Shown: positions 1 through 8,326, counted from the stretch's first letter. The stretch is DNA of 64,000 bases from Streptomyces scopuliridis RB72 (GCF_000718095.1 NZ_JOEI01000002.1:124001-188000), one strand, 5' to 3'. Numbers and translations are program-made. Notes: a model not told the origin generated them from the letters alone.

Positions 1-789
1 TTCCAGGAGGTGATGAAGGGGATCGACGAGATGACGTACGGGATCATCGCGGAGCGCCGCAAGGCGGCGGCCGACGGTGTCTCCCGCGGTGAAGGGCCGC
101 CCGATCTGCTCGACATGATGCTGGACGTACGGGACGCCGACACCGGCGAGGGCATGAGCGACCGCGAGGTGCGCGACGAGGTCATCACCACCTTCGGCGC
201 GGGGCACGAGACCACCGCGATCACCCTCACCTGGGCCTTCTATCTGCTCTCCGGCAACCGCCAGGCGATGCGCCGGGTGCAGGACGAGGTGGACGAGGTC
301 CTCGGCGACCGTATGCCCACCATGGAAGACCTGGCGGCCATGCCCTACGCACTCCAGGTCTTCGAGGAGGCGCTGCGGCTGTATCCGTCCGCACCGATCG
401 TCCCCAGGCTGGTGCTCAAGGACACCGTGCTGGGGGGCCACAGCGTGCCGGCCGGCTCACGGCTGCTGGTCAATCTCTACAACATCCACCGCCACGAGCG
501 GCACTGGACCGAGCCGGAGCGCTTCGATCCGGACCGCTTCTCCCCCGAGGGCAAGAAGGGGCGCCACCGCTTCGCCCACATGCCCTTCGGAGCCGGTCCA
601 CATCTCTGCATAGGCAAGCACTTCGCGTTGATGGAGGCACATCTGCTGCTCGCCGCCCTGGTACGGCGGTACGAGTTCCGGCACGTGCCCGCGCACCGCG
701 TCGTCAACCAGGCGTCGATCACTCTGCGGCCGCGCTACGGAATGTCCATGACCGCGCACGCCCGTACGGGAGCGCGCGGCGCTCCGTAA
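1..789 (+). CDS. Cytochrome P450, 5' end outside the window
   Basis: The frame is open from the first base, so this is the C-terminal 262 residues of a P450 monooxygenase. The I-helix oxygen-binding motif AGHETT, the K-helix ExxR motif in EEALR and the haem loop FGAGPHLCIG are all intact; the haem-ligand cysteine codon is at 607-609. The order and spacing are normal for a class E-type P450 acting on a lipid, terpene or polyketide-like substrate, but the substrate is not evident. It is the first visible gene of a run of six plus-strand genes with tight junctions, which suggests a tailoring oxidation in a secondary-metabolite pathway. An ATG at base 13 is in frame but internal. Family assignment is secure; role is inferred. 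Confidence 0.93.
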   Translation, partial: FQEVMKGIDEMTYGIIAERRKAAADGVSRGEGPPDLLDMMLDVRDADTGEGMSDREVRDEVITTFGAGHETTAITLTWAFYLLSGNRQAMRRVQDEVDEVLGDRMPTMEDLAAMPYALQVFEEALRLYPSAPIVPRLVLKDTVLGGHSVPAGSRLLVNLYNIHRHERHWTEPERFDPDRFSPEGKKGRHRFAHMPFGAGPHLCIGKHFALMEAHLLLAALVRRYEFRHVPAHRVVNQASITLRPRYGMSMTAHARTGARGAP

Positions 790-865
790 CGGTGGTGCAC
801 CGGCGCCGGGCGCCACCACCAGCACAGCACAGCCAGTGCCAGTATCGGATGGGAAGACGGACCCG

Positions 866-1885
866 ATGAACTTGGACCCCAGCACAGCGGACGCGGAGCG
901 CCTGAACTGGACGCAGTACCGTCCGGGCCAGGAAGCCGGCCATTACGAGAGCTTCTACCAGCGGGGCAACCACCCGACGGAGCCCCGGGCCTTCTGGATC
1001 CGGTACACGATCTTCAGTCCCGCCGGCATGCCCCATGCCGCCATCGGTGAACTGTGGGCCATCTACTTCGACGGGACCACCGGCCGTCATGTGGTGGCCA
1101 AGGAGGAACACCCGATCTCCGACTGCCACTTCAGCCCCGATTCCTTCAGCGCCCGGGTGAACGACCGGGTCCTGGAGACGGGCGCTCTGAAGGGCGAGGC
1201 GGCCGGCACCAACGGCCATATCGGCTGGGATCTGACGTACGAGGGCTCCGAACCGCCGCTGCTCCTGCTGCCGCCCGGCATGTACACCGGAGGTTTCCCC
1301 AAGGCCAAGAGCCTGGTCGGGGTCCCGCTGGCGACCTACAGCGGCAAGCTCACGGTCGATGGCGAGACGATCGACGTGGACGGCTGGACCGGCAGCCAGA
1401 ACCACAACTGGGGCAGCCGGCACACCGATCACTACGCCTTCGGGCAGGTCGCCGGGTTCGACGAGCACCCGGACAGCTTCCTGGAGATCGTCACCGGCCG
1501 TACGAAGCTGGTGGGCCCGGTCAAGACGCCGAAGATCACGTTCCTGGTGCTCCGCCACGAAGACCGGGAGTACTCCCTGTCCGCGCCCCGTCAGGCGCTC
1601 AAGGCCAAGGCCGACTTCGGCTATTTCTACTGGGACTTCACCAGCTCCGACGAGACCGTCGCCATCCGGGGCCGCTTCACCGCGGCGCCCGAGGACTTCG
1701 TCGGGCTGAATTACTACAACCCTCCCGGTGGCATCAAGCACTGCCTCAACACCAAGATCGGCAGGTGTGAGCTGGAGTTGGTCAACAAGGCGACCGGCAA
1801 GCGCCAGCGGCTCACCACGAGCAACCGCGCGCTGATGGAGATCCTGACGGACGACCGCGAACACGGAATCGCGATCCGCGCATGA
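866..1885 (+). CDS. CrtC/AttH-type lipocalin-like protein (hydroxyneurosporene synthase family)
   Basis: A 339-residue soluble protein without signal peptide. The middle carries the family hallmark GSQNHNWGSRHTDHYAFGQ, seen in carotenoid 1,2-hydratase/AttH-like double-lipocalin proteins, and the sequence is rich in beta-strand-like aromatic pairs throughout. Members hydrate carotenoids; distant fungal relatives act as pericyclases (Diels-Alderases), so a hydratase or cyclase step on a polyene is possible but not shown. The ATG at 866 has a GGGAAG ribosome site at 851-856; an in-frame GTG at 836 would add ten residues. The stop overlaps the next start by four bases (ATGA), so it is translationally coupled to the MMPL exporter. 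Family call is good, reaction unknown. Confidence 0.8.
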   Translation: MNLDPSTADAERLNWTQYRPGQEAGHYESFYQRGNHPTEPRAFWIRYTIFSPAGMPHAAIGELWAIYFDGTTGRHVVAKEEHPISDCHFSPDSFSARVNDRVLETGALKGEAAGTNGHIGWDLTYEGSEPPLLLLPPGMYTGGFPKAKSLVGVPLATYSGKLTVDGETIDVDGWTGSQNHNWGSRHTDHYAFGQVAGFDEHPDSFLEIVTGRTKLVGPVKTPKITFLVLRHEDREYSLSAPRQALKAKADFGYFYWDFTSSDETVAIRGRFTAAPEDFVGLNYYNPPGGIKHCLNTKIGRCELELVNKATGKRQRLTTSNRALMEILTDDREHGIAIRA

Positions 1886-4281
1886 GCGATCCGCGCCCGG
1901 ACGGCTCATCGGGGTCCACGAGGCGTGGCGGGTCCCGGTTACCGACGCGTCTGTCCCGCCTGACCAGCCGTCACCGGCTGCCGCTCGCCGTCCTGTGGCT
2001 GCTGCTGCTCGGCGTCGCGGGCTGGCAGGCCGCTCCGCTGCCGGGTCTGCTCAGCGGCGGTGGATGGTACGTGCCGGGCTCCGGCTCCGCCGTCGCCGCC
2101 GAGCGGCTCACCGACGGGTTCGACGGGCGCGGCGCCACCTCCCTGACCCTCGTGATCAAGGACACCCGGCACCGGGCCGGCGATCCCGCCTTCGAGACGC
2201 GGGTACGGGACGCCGCCGAGGCCGTGCTCCGGGACGACGGCCTCAAGGCCACGGGCGGCTACGGATACACCACGCTCACCGGCGACCGGGCGCGCGGCGC
2301 CTTCCTCGGTGACGACGACCGTACGGCACTGGTCCGCGTCGGCTCCGAGTTGGACGACGGCACGGCCCGCCGTCTGCTGCCCGATATCCAGGACAGGCTC
2401 AGCCGGGAGTACGAGCCGCGGGGCCTCCAGGTGTCCCTGGTGAGCCAGGCCGCTCTGTGGGGCGAGGTGAACCATCTGAGCGAACGCGGGCTGCTCCTCG
2501 CCGAACTGGTCACCCTGCCGCTGATCCTCCTGGTCCTGCTGCTGCTCTTCCGCAGCGTGGCCGCCGCGCTCGCCGCCCTGCTGGTCGGTGTCACGTCGGT
2601 GGTCCTCGCCCTCGCGGTGCTCGCCCTCGTCGCCCGGCAGACCGAGCTTTCGGTGTTCGTACAGAACGCCGCCACCATGCTGGGTCTCGGCGTGGGCGTG
2701 GACTACTCACTCTTCATGATCATGCGTTTCAAGAGTGAGCTGCCTCCCGGGGGCGGCCCGCTCTCCCGGGAGGACAGCGAGCGCGCGCTCGCGCGTACGC
2801 TGCGTACCTCGGGCGAGACCGTCGTGGCCTCCGGCATCACGATCGTGGCCGCCATGTCCACCCTCTTCCTGGTGGATCTGAGCGTCATCCAGTCGATGGC
2901 TCTCGGCGTCGTGGTCGTGGTCGCCTTCTCCGTCCTGACCAGTGTGCTGCTGCTGCCCGTACTGCTGCATCTGCTGGGGTCCAGGATCGAGTGGGGCAGG
3001 ATCGGCCGCCGCATGACCAACACCCCTCGGTCCGGCGGTGGCTGGGTCACGGTGACGCAGGCGGTCATGCGCCGCCCCGTGCTGTTCCTGGTGGCCGGCG
3101 TCGCGGCGCTGACCGCGCTCGCCCTCCCCGCCGTACGCCTGGACACCTTCACCCCGGACGCCCGGGTCGTGCCCGCGGACGCGGCGGTACGCCAGGGCTA
3201 CGACGCGGCCAGGGACGAGTTCGGGGTGGGCAGCGCGGCGCCGATCCAGGTGGTCGTCGAATCGCGCGTACCACTCCAGCGGCGCTCCGACGCGGAGGTC
3301 GCGCAGTTGCTGCGGTTCCACGACACCGTCGCCGGACTGCCCGGGGTGGTACGGACCGACTCGGCGATCGGTACGCTCCGCCAGGCCGGCCGGGACCGCC
3401 CGTTCGCGGCCCTCGCATCGCTGGACCGGCTGCCCGCCGATGCCCGTGGCACGGTCGGGCACTTCGTGTCGGGAGACGGCAGGACCGCGCTCATCGAGGT
3501 GGTGGGCGGCGACACCGCCTCCTCCGAACCGCTGCGGGACCTGCTCGCGTCCGTACGCGCCGAGGCCGCCGGTTTCACGGCCGGCGGCGGAGGCTGGAAG
3601 GTGAACGTCGGCGGGGAGACGGCCGAGGGCGTCGACGCGAACAAGGTGATCGAGGACAAGCTGGTGCCGGTCATCGCGACCATGCTCGGCGTCATCTATC
3701 TGCTGCTGCTTCTCACCTTCCGCTCCCTGTTCCTGCCGCTCAAGGCCATCGCGATGAACCTGCTCTCCGTGGGCGCCACCTACGGGGTGCTGGTCCTGGT
3801 CTTCCAGGACGGTCTGGGAAGCGGGCCGTTCGGCTTCGACGTGGACGGCCACCTCACCAACTTCGTCCCCGTACTGCTGGTCACCCTGCTCTTCAGCCTC
3901 AGCACGGACTACGAGGTCTTCCTGCTCAGCAGGGTCCGCGAGGACTATCTCGCCACCGGGGACGACATCGGCAGCGTGGCGCGCGGCATGTCCTCCACGA
4001 TGCCGCTGATCTCCGGCGCGGCCGTCCTCATGGTCGCGGTCTTCGCGGCCTTCGCGTTCACCGGCATCCTGCCCATGCAGCAGCTCGGCCTCGGCATGGC
4101 CCTGGCCATCGCGCTCGACGCGACCGTCATCCGGCTCCTGATCGTCCCGGCGTCGATGCGTCTGATGAGCCGCTGGAACTGGTGGCTGCCGGGCCGCAAG
4201 CACGCGCCGGGCACCGCGCACGCGCCCGAACCCGTACAAGCCGAAGGTATGGCCAGCATGGAGAGGACCGCCCACAAGTGA
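1882..4281 (+). CDS. MMPL/RND-family transporter
   Basis: A 799-residue membrane protein with two homologous halves, each made of one N-terminal helix, a large extracytoplasmic loop and five clustered helices. The first half contains GVGVDYSLFMIMR and the second LFSLSTDYEVFLLSRVRED, the paired signatures of MMPL proteins. Family members export lipids, polyketides and drugs using the proton gradient. Here it sits between biosynthetic genes, overlapping both neighbours by four bases, so export of, or self-resistance to, the operon product is the likely job. Length is normal for an actinobacterial MMPL of this type. Confidence 0.93.
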   Translation: MSDPRPDGSSGSTRRGGSRLPTRLSRLTSRHRLPLAVLWLLLLGVAGWQAAPLPGLLSGGGWYVPGSGSAVAAERLTDGFDGRGATSLTLVIKDTRHRAGDPAFETRVRDAAEAVLRDDGLKATGGYGYTTLTGDRARGAFLGDDDRTALVRVGSELDDGTARRLLPDIQDRLSREYEPRGLQVSLVSQAALWGEVNHLSERGLLLAELVTLPLILLVLLLLFRSVAAALAALLVGVTSVVLALAVLALVARQTELSVFVQNAATMLGLGVGVDYSLFMIMRFKSELPPGGGPLSREDSERALARTLRTSGETVVASGITIVAAMSTLFLVDLSVIQSMALGVVVVVAFSVLTSVLLLPVLLHLLGSRIEWGRIGRRMTNTPRSGGGWVTVTQAVMRRPVLFLVAGVAALTALALPAVRLDTFTPDARVVPADAAVRQGYDAARDEFGVGSAAPIQVVVESRVPLQRRSDAEVAQLLRFHDTVAGLPGVVRTDSAIGTLRQAGRDRPFAALASLDRLPADARGTVGHFVSGDGRTALIEVVGGDTASSEPLRDLLASVRAEAAGFTAGGGGWKVNVGGETAEGVDANKVIEDKLVPVIATMLGVIYLLLLLTFRSLFLPLKAIAMNLLSVGATYGVLVLVFQDGLGSGPFGFDVDGHLTNFVPVLLVTLLFSLSTDYEVFLLSRVREDYLATGDDIGSVARGMSSTMPLISGAAVLMVAVFAAFAFTGILPMQQLGLGMALAIALDATVIRLLIVPASMRLMSRWNWWLPGRKHAPGTAHAPEPVQAEGMASMERTAHK

Positions 4282-4793
4282 CCGACCAGACCGCCGCGAC
4301 ACCACCGGAGTCCGACTCCCCGTCACGGATATCCGAGAGCATCGTCATCCGGGTACCGCCGGAGACCGCCTACGCGGCGGTCAGCGACGTGGCGAGGATG
4401 GGCGAGTGGAGCCCGGAGTGCCGGGGCGCGTGGATCATCGGACGCAACGGCCCGGCCAGGACGGGCATGCGCTTCATCGGACGCAACCGCGCCCGGTGGC
4501 TGCCGTGGCCCACGCTGTGCCATGTGGTCGAGGCCGATCCCGGCCGCACCTTCGCCTTCCATGTGAGCTTCCTCGGTATCTCGGTGGCGGGCTGGACATA
4601 CCGCTTCACCCCGCTGCCCGAGGGCTGCGAGGTCCACGAGGAGTGGCGGGACCGCCGCTCCGGCCCGCTCGGCATGGCGCTCACGGCCGTCACCCCGCTG
4701 GTGACCGGTGTCGTACGGCGCAGGACCCGCAACCGGGCGACGATGCGCACCACCCTCGTCGCGCTGCGGGACGCTCTGGAGTCCGGCCGCTAG
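4278..4793 (+). CDS. SRPBCC family protein
   Basis: A 171-residue protein that begins at a GTG overlapping the stop of the exporter gene (GTGA). The N-terminal IVIRVPPETAYAAVSDVARMG, followed by WSPECRG, and the later strands around FHVSFLGISVAGWTYRF match the START/Bet v1-like hydrophobic-pocket fold (polyketide cyclase/dehydrase superfamily). Such proteins bind lipids or act as aromatases/cyclases; neither can be decided from sequence alone. A C-terminal helix rich in Arg (VVRRRTRNRATMRTT) may sit at the membrane. Placement inside the operon implies that it handles the pathway intermediate or product. Confidence 0.82.
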   Translation: MTDQTAATPPESDSPSRISESIVIRVPPETAYAAVSDVARMGEWSPECRGAWIIGRNGPARTGMRFIGRNRARWLPWPTLCHVVEADPGRTFAFHVSFLGISVAGWTYRFTPLPEGCEVHEEWRDRRSGPLGMALTAVTPLVTGVVRRRTRNRATMRTTLVALRDALESGR

Positions 4794-4843
4794 GTCCTGT
4801 CTCCCCTCTCCCCGAAGCAAGCAACCGGACAGGAAGGAGCCCC

Positions 4844-5386
4844 ATGATGCAGCCCGTCATAGCCGGTGCGCGTACCGGCGGGCCGGAAGTGGATCAGACG
4901 TCCGTTCCCGGCGCCCAACTCTGCCTGGACTTCTACGCCGGCCTCGCCTCCGGCATCGCCGTCGTCACGGCGCCCTCGGACGACGGGCCGGTGGGGACGA
5001 CCGTCTCGACCGTCACCTCGCTCTCGGCCGACCCGCCGCTGCTGCTCGTCTGTCTGTCCCACACCTCGCGTACCCTCGCCGCGATCACGCCGGATTCCCA
5101 CTTCGCGGTGCACCTCCTGCACGAGGAACAGAGCGGCCGGGCACGGCTGTTCTCCACCGCCACCCCCGCCGAGCGGTTCGCCGCCGAATCGTTCGAGGAG
5201 GTGCTCGGCGTACCGGTGCTCTCGGACACCTTCGCCTGGTCGGTCTGCCGGACCGAGGAGGTACGCGCGTACGGCGACCACTGCCTCGTCGTGGGGCGGG
5301 TGGCCGCCCTGCACACGGCCGGCGGGCGGCCTCTGATCTGGCACGACCGCGGCTTCCACACCCTGGCGGAAGCGGGGAAGCGATGA
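4844..5386 (+). CDS. Flavin reductase family protein
   Basis: A 180-residue flavin reductase-like (split-barrel FMN-binding) protein. The segment SGIAVVTAPSDDGPVGTTVS and the following SLSADPPLLLVCLSHTSRT are the usual FMN-binding signatures, and EEVRAYGDHCLVVGRV and PLIWHDRGFHTL the C-terminal strands. The family transfers electrons from NAD(P)H to free flavin for two-component monooxygenases or halogenases; no such partner lies in the visible part, so it may be encoded left of the window. The ATG at 4844 is preceded by a strong AGGAAGGAG site. The stop overlaps the next start (ATGA), so it is coupled to the FAD enzyme downstream. Confidence 0.88.
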   Translation: MMQPVIAGARTGGPEVDQTSVPGAQLCLDFYAGLASGIAVVTAPSDDGPVGTTVSTVTSLSADPPLLLVCLSHTSRTLAAITPDSHFAVHLLHEEQSGRARLFSTATPAERFAAESFEEVLGVPVLSDTFAWSVCRTEEVRAYGDHCLVVGRVAALHTAGGRPLIWHDRGFHTLAEAGKR

Positions 5387-6753
5387 CGGCCCCGATACGG
5401 GAGGAGCCCTGCTGGGCACCCGACGCCTCCCCCGGAGACGCCCCTGGCCGGGCCACCACCGGCGCGCCCTCCGCGCGGGTGACCGGCGGGCCGACCGCCG
5501 ATGTCGCCGTGGTCGGAGCCGGTCTTGCCGGTCTGTCCACCGCGTACCACCTGATCGAACGCGATCCCTCGCTGGATGTCGTCGTCGTGGACGCCCGTCA
5601 TCCGGCGGCCGGCGCCAGCGGGCGGGGCACCGGCCTCCTCGGGCCCCAGGTCGGTCCGGCCATCGACCGGGCCGCCCGCCGCTACGGCCCTTCCACGGCG
5701 CGGCGCATGTATCTGGCCTCCGTGAGCGCAGTGGAGCGAGTGGTCGCGCTGACCGAGGAGTTGGGCGCGCCGTGCGGGCTGCGCGCGGGCGAGCAGATCG
5801 TGGCGACCCGTACGGCGTCCGGCCTGGCGTCCCTCGCCCGGCAGGCGCGGACGTATCAGGCGCTCGGCCTGGACGTCCCCGTGCTGTCGGCCGCCGCCAT
5901 CCGCGAGCGCCTCGATGTCCCGTACCACGCGGGGCTGCTGTACCGCTCCGCCGCCACCCTCGACCCGGCCGCCCTGAGCGGTGCGCTGGCGGCCGCCTGC
6001 GCCGCGAAGGGGGTCCGCTTCCACGACGACAGCCCGCTGCGCGGGATGCGTCCCGGCAGTGGCGACACGCCCACCGAACTGCTCTTCCCCAGCGGCACGC
6101 TCCGCGCCCGCAAGGCCGTCCTGGCCGTCAACGCGGCGGCCGGACCGCTCGGGCTGCCCGTCGGTACGATCCTGCCCCTTCAGGTGCACGCCATCGCCAC
6201 CGCCCCGCTCGGCCCCGAGGCCCGCACGGCGCTGGGGGGCGCCACCGGAACGTCCCTCGTCGACAGCATGTCCCTGGCGCCGTACTTCCGTCTCACCCAC
6301 GACGACCGCCTGGTGGTGGGCGGCGGCAGGGCCGTCCATCTGCCGGGGCTGCGTGCCGACCGGGCCGCCGCGCTGCGCACCGCCACCTGGACCTGGCTGG
6401 AGGAGCGGCTGCGCCGGCTGCACCCCGTACTCGCCGATGTCCCGGTCACCCACCGCTGGTCGGGACAGATAGGCATGACCACCGACGACCTCCCGGTGGT
6501 CGGTCGCGTCGGCGGCCATCCGGACGTGTGGTACATCGGTGGCTGCTGCGGCCATGGCCTGGCCATGTCGGTGGCGCATGGATCACATGTCGCGGAGTCG
6601 CTCGTCGAAGACCCCTCGGCGGGCCGCGGCCCCGCCGACTACCCCTGGCACCGCGACCGGGCCCCACGGGTCCCGCTCACCGCGCGCCCGGTCAGGGGAC
6701 TGCTACGGGCCTACCTGAGCGGCATGGACCGGGAAGCCCGCCGCACCCCATGA
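5383..6753 (+). CDS. FAD-dependent oxidoreductase, DAO (glycine/D-amino acid oxidase) family
   Basis: A 456-residue enzyme with an unconserved N-terminal tail of about 40 residues, then the Rossmann FAD motif VAVVGAGLAGLSTAYHL, the acidic residue at the end of the second strand in VVVVDARH, and the DAO-family second half ending WYIGGCCGHGLAMSVAHG. Family members oxidise a C-N bond of amino acids or amines using O2. In this operon it may oxidise an amine or amino acid-derived group of the metabolite. It is the last gene of the operon and converges with the AraC gene, overlapping it by 43 bases. The two consecutive cysteines near the C-terminal FAD loop are noteworthy but not diagnostic. Confidence 0.88.
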   Translation: MTAPIREEPCWAPDASPGDAPGRATTGAPSARVTGGPTADVAVVGAGLAGLSTAYHLIERDPSLDVVVVDARHPAAGASGRGTGLLGPQVGPAIDRAARRYGPSTARRMYLASVSAVERVVALTEELGAPCGLRAGEQIVATRTASGLASLARQARTYQALGLDVPVLSAAAIRERLDVPYHAGLLYRSAATLDPAALSGALAAACAAKGVRFHDDSPLRGMRPGSGDTPTELLFPSGTLRARKAVLAVNAAAGPLGLPVGTILPLQVHAIATAPLGPEARTALGGATGTSLVDSMSLAPYFRLTHDDRLVVGGGRAVHLPGLRADRAAALRTATWTWLEERLRRLHPVLADVPVTHRWSGQIGMTTDDLPVVGRVGGHPDVWYIGGCCGHGLAMSVAHGSHVAESLVEDPSAGRGPADYPWHRDRAPRVPLTARPVRGLLRAYLSGMDREARRTP

Positions 6754-7559
6754 GGCCGGGTCTCCGGCGCCGGGCTGGACTGCCCGGCGGCCCTGATCGT
6801 CAGCCGAGGGGAGAACAGACTGCTGGGCCGCAGGCCGAACATCGCGTGGAAAGCACTGCTGAAGTGGGACGGGCTGGCGAAGCCCGACTCGACGGCAGCC
6901 GTGCTCAGATCGGGCCACGTATCCAGCAGGGTCGCCACCCTCACCATGCGCGTCCACATCCGGTAGCGGCGGAAGGTCGTGCCCGTCTCGGCCCGGAACA
7001 GCCGGAGGAACGCCGAGACGGACAGCCCGGCCTCCGCCGCCAGTTCCGTCGCCGGCAGTTGCTGCCCGGAGCTCTCGGAGAGCCGTCGGGTCGCCTGCCG
7101 TACGCGCGGGTCCCGGCTGCCGGAGAGACCGTCCGGGCCGGCGAGATCCAGCCACTGCCGTACGGCCGGCAGCGGCACGTCCTGCTCCAACAGGGCGGCC
7201 AGCGACGTCAGTTCGCGCTCGTGTGCGTGGTCCCTGGCCAGTTCGGCGCTCCCGCTCATCAGCCGGCGGCACGCCCGCTCGCGCGCGGACGCCGGGTCCA
7301 GGTAGCAGAAGGCCATCCGGCCCCCGCCGGCCACGATCCGGTGCCGCACCCGCGCCCCCACCAGCGCCGTACGGGCGACATGGGCCGGGCCGTGCTCCAG
7401 CCGGACCGTGAACTCCCCGTCGATACCCACCGCCAGACAGCTCACCGCCCCGGAGTGGACGTCCAGTTCGAGCGACGGCCCGACATACAGCGCGTGCCCC
7501 GGCCACAACCACAACGCGGCCTGGTCACGGCACGTTTCTGAAAGCAGCGCCGGTTGCAT
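6711..7559 (-). CDS. AraC family transcriptional regulator
   Basis: A 282-residue regulator. The C-terminal third carries the two helix-turn-helix motifs of AraC proteins: LAAEAGLSVSAFLRLFRAETG and the second helix pair ending in the hallmark FASPSHFSSAFHAMFGLRPS. The N-terminal half (ligand-binding cupin-like in the family) is less conserved. It is divergent from the small membrane protein gene at 7616, with only 56 bases between, so it probably controls that gene or itself; control of the adjacent biosynthetic operon is also possible. Its 3' end overlaps the end of the FAD enzyme gene on the other strand. Confidence 0.9.
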   Translation of the reverse strand: MQPALLSETCRDQAALWLWPGHALYVGPSLELDVHSGAVSCLAVGIDGEFTVRLEHGPAHVARTALVGARVRHRIVAGGGRMAFCYLDPASARERACRRLMSGSAELARDHAHERELTSLAALLEQDVPLPAVRQWLDLAGPDGLSGSRDPRVRQATRRLSESSGQQLPATELAAEAGLSVSAFLRLFRAETGTTFRRYRMWTRMVRVATLLDTWPDLSTAAVESGFASPSHFSSAFHAMFGLRPSSLFSPRLTIRAAGQSSPAPETRPHGVRRASRSMPLR

Positions 7560-7615
7560 GCGGGCATGCTAACCAACACCCCGATCATCCCTTCCTCTTG
7601 TTGAACGGAAAAGAT

Positions 7616-8005
7616 ATGTGGACCGACCGACTCACCACCGCGCTGTTCGTCGTCGTGGGTGCGGTGAACCTCCTGCCCGGAGTCGTCGCACTGGCCCCGT
7701 CCCGAATCACGACGGCGTACGGGGTGTCCATAGACGGTCCCGACTCCGCTGATCTGACGGTGCTTCTGCGGCATCGCGCGGTGCTCCTGGGACTCGTCGG
7801 AATCGCCCTGCTCTGCGCGGCGTTCATCCCGTCCCTGCGAGTGCCCGCCCTCATCGGCGGCGGGGTCAGCATGGGCTCGTTCCTGCTGCTCGCCTACACC
7901 ACGCCGGCGCTCAACGACGCGACGATGCGGGTGGCGCGGATCGATATCGCGGCGATCGCGCTGCTGGTCGTGGCGGCGGTCCTGGTCTGGCGCAAGAACG
8001 CCTGA
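7616..8005 (+). CDS. Small four-helix membrane protein, DUF4267-like
   Basis: A 129-residue protein with four predicted membrane helices: TALFVVVGAVNLLPGVVAL, AVLLGLVGIALLCAAFI, LIGGGVSMGSFLLLAYT and IDIAAIALLVVAAVLVW. The first helix with the NLLPG turn and the LLRHRAVLLG segment resemble DUF4267-type actinobacterial proteins; function is unknown. A TTG at 7598 would add six residues, but the ATG at 7616 starts directly before the first helix and follows a GGAAAAG site. It is divergent from the AraC gene and followed by a strong terminator at 8051-8093. Confidence 0.75.
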   Translation: MWTDRLTTALFVVVGAVNLLPGVVALAPSRITTAYGVSIDGPDSADLTVLLRHRAVLLGLVGIALLCAAFIPSLRVPALIGGGVSMGSFLLLAYTTPALNDATMRVARIDIAAIALLVVAAVLVWRKNA

Positions 8006-8050
8006 ACGCCGGGAGGCGAGGGGCGTCCGCCCCTCGCCTCCCGGCGTCCG

Positions 8051-8093
8051 AAGGCCCGGCGCGCCGCCCGAGATGGGCGGCGCGCCGGGCCTT
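8051..8093. terminator. Rho-independent-type terminator hairpin, bidirectional
   Basis: A perfect 19-bp stem (8051-8069 with 8075-8093) around the loop GAGAT. It lies 45 bases after the stop of the small membrane protein gene and 8 bases beyond the 3' end of the tRNA-like locus on the minus strand, so it can end both transcripts. There is no long T-run, which is normal in streptomycetes. Confidence 0.85.
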
Positions 8094-8100
8094 CGCTGTG

Positions 8101-8187
8101 CGGAGAGGGCAGGATTCGAACCTGCGAGGGCTTTCACCCGGTCCGGGTTTCCCCGGAACCCCGTTGGGCCGCTTCGGGTACCTCTCC
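8101..8187 (-). tRNA. tRNA-like locus (Ser-type, class II) with a degenerate anticodon arm
   Basis: Read on the minus strand, this has a perfect 7-bp acceptor stem (GGAGAGG with CCTCTCC plus G), a D arm with a CCC/GGG stem, a perfect T arm (GCAGG TTCGAAT CCTGC) and a long variable region, the layout of tRNA-Ser. The anticodon arm is abnormal: TCCGGG and CCCGGA enclose only GAAA, so there is no 7-base loop and no U33. The variable arm is GGGT-GAAA-GCCC. No CCA is encoded. It may be a decayed tRNA-Ser(GGA) or a tRNA-shaped non-decoding RNA. The tRNA-like fold is sure; a decoding role is doubtful. Confidence 0.6.
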
Positions 8188-8194
8188 CCACCTC

Positions 8195-8217
8195 GGGACG
8201 GGGTCTCCCCCGTTCCC
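8195..8217 (-). other. Hairpin just upstream of the tRNA-like locus
   Basis: On the minus strand GGGAACGGGG and CCCCGTCCC pair (nine pairs, one bulged base) around a GAGA tetraloop, seven bases before the tRNA-like acceptor stem. It could be part of a longer structured transcript or a processing signal. The fold is visible; the function is unknown. Confidence 0.4.
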
Positions 8218-8297
8218 TTCGGTGCTCATGATTCTGCTGGACCCGCCTGAGATTTCGCTGACACGGCCCTGAGACGAAACAAGTCCGTTCCCGACTC

Positions 8298-8326
8298 TTG
8301 CCCGGGCTTCCGGTGCGCCCTAATGT
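8298..8326 (+). promoter_or_regulatory. Probable promoter of the LacI/ABC/glycosidase operon
   Basis: TTGCCC (8298-8303) and TAATGT (8321-8326) are separated by exactly 17 bases, a good vegetative-type promoter. Transcription would begin near 8333, directly before the palindromic operator at 8345-8373, the expected layout for repression by the LacI protein encoded next. Confidence 0.6.

Noticed and set aside
719..1909. Long open frame on the minus strand opposite the CrtC-like gene
   Set aside because: It runs antisense to a clearly coding gene and has no family signature; such frames arise by chance in high-GC DNA.
2707..4326. Minus-strand open frame of over 500 codons opposite the MMPL gene
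   Set aside because: Composition is dominated by Arg, Gly, His and Asp with no domain, as expected for the complement of a GC-rich membrane protein gene.
8101..8187. Selenocysteine tRNA
   Set aside because: The acceptor stem is 7 bp, the D arm is of the serine type and there is no TCA anticodon; tRNA-Sec has an 8-bp acceptor stem and a longer D stem.
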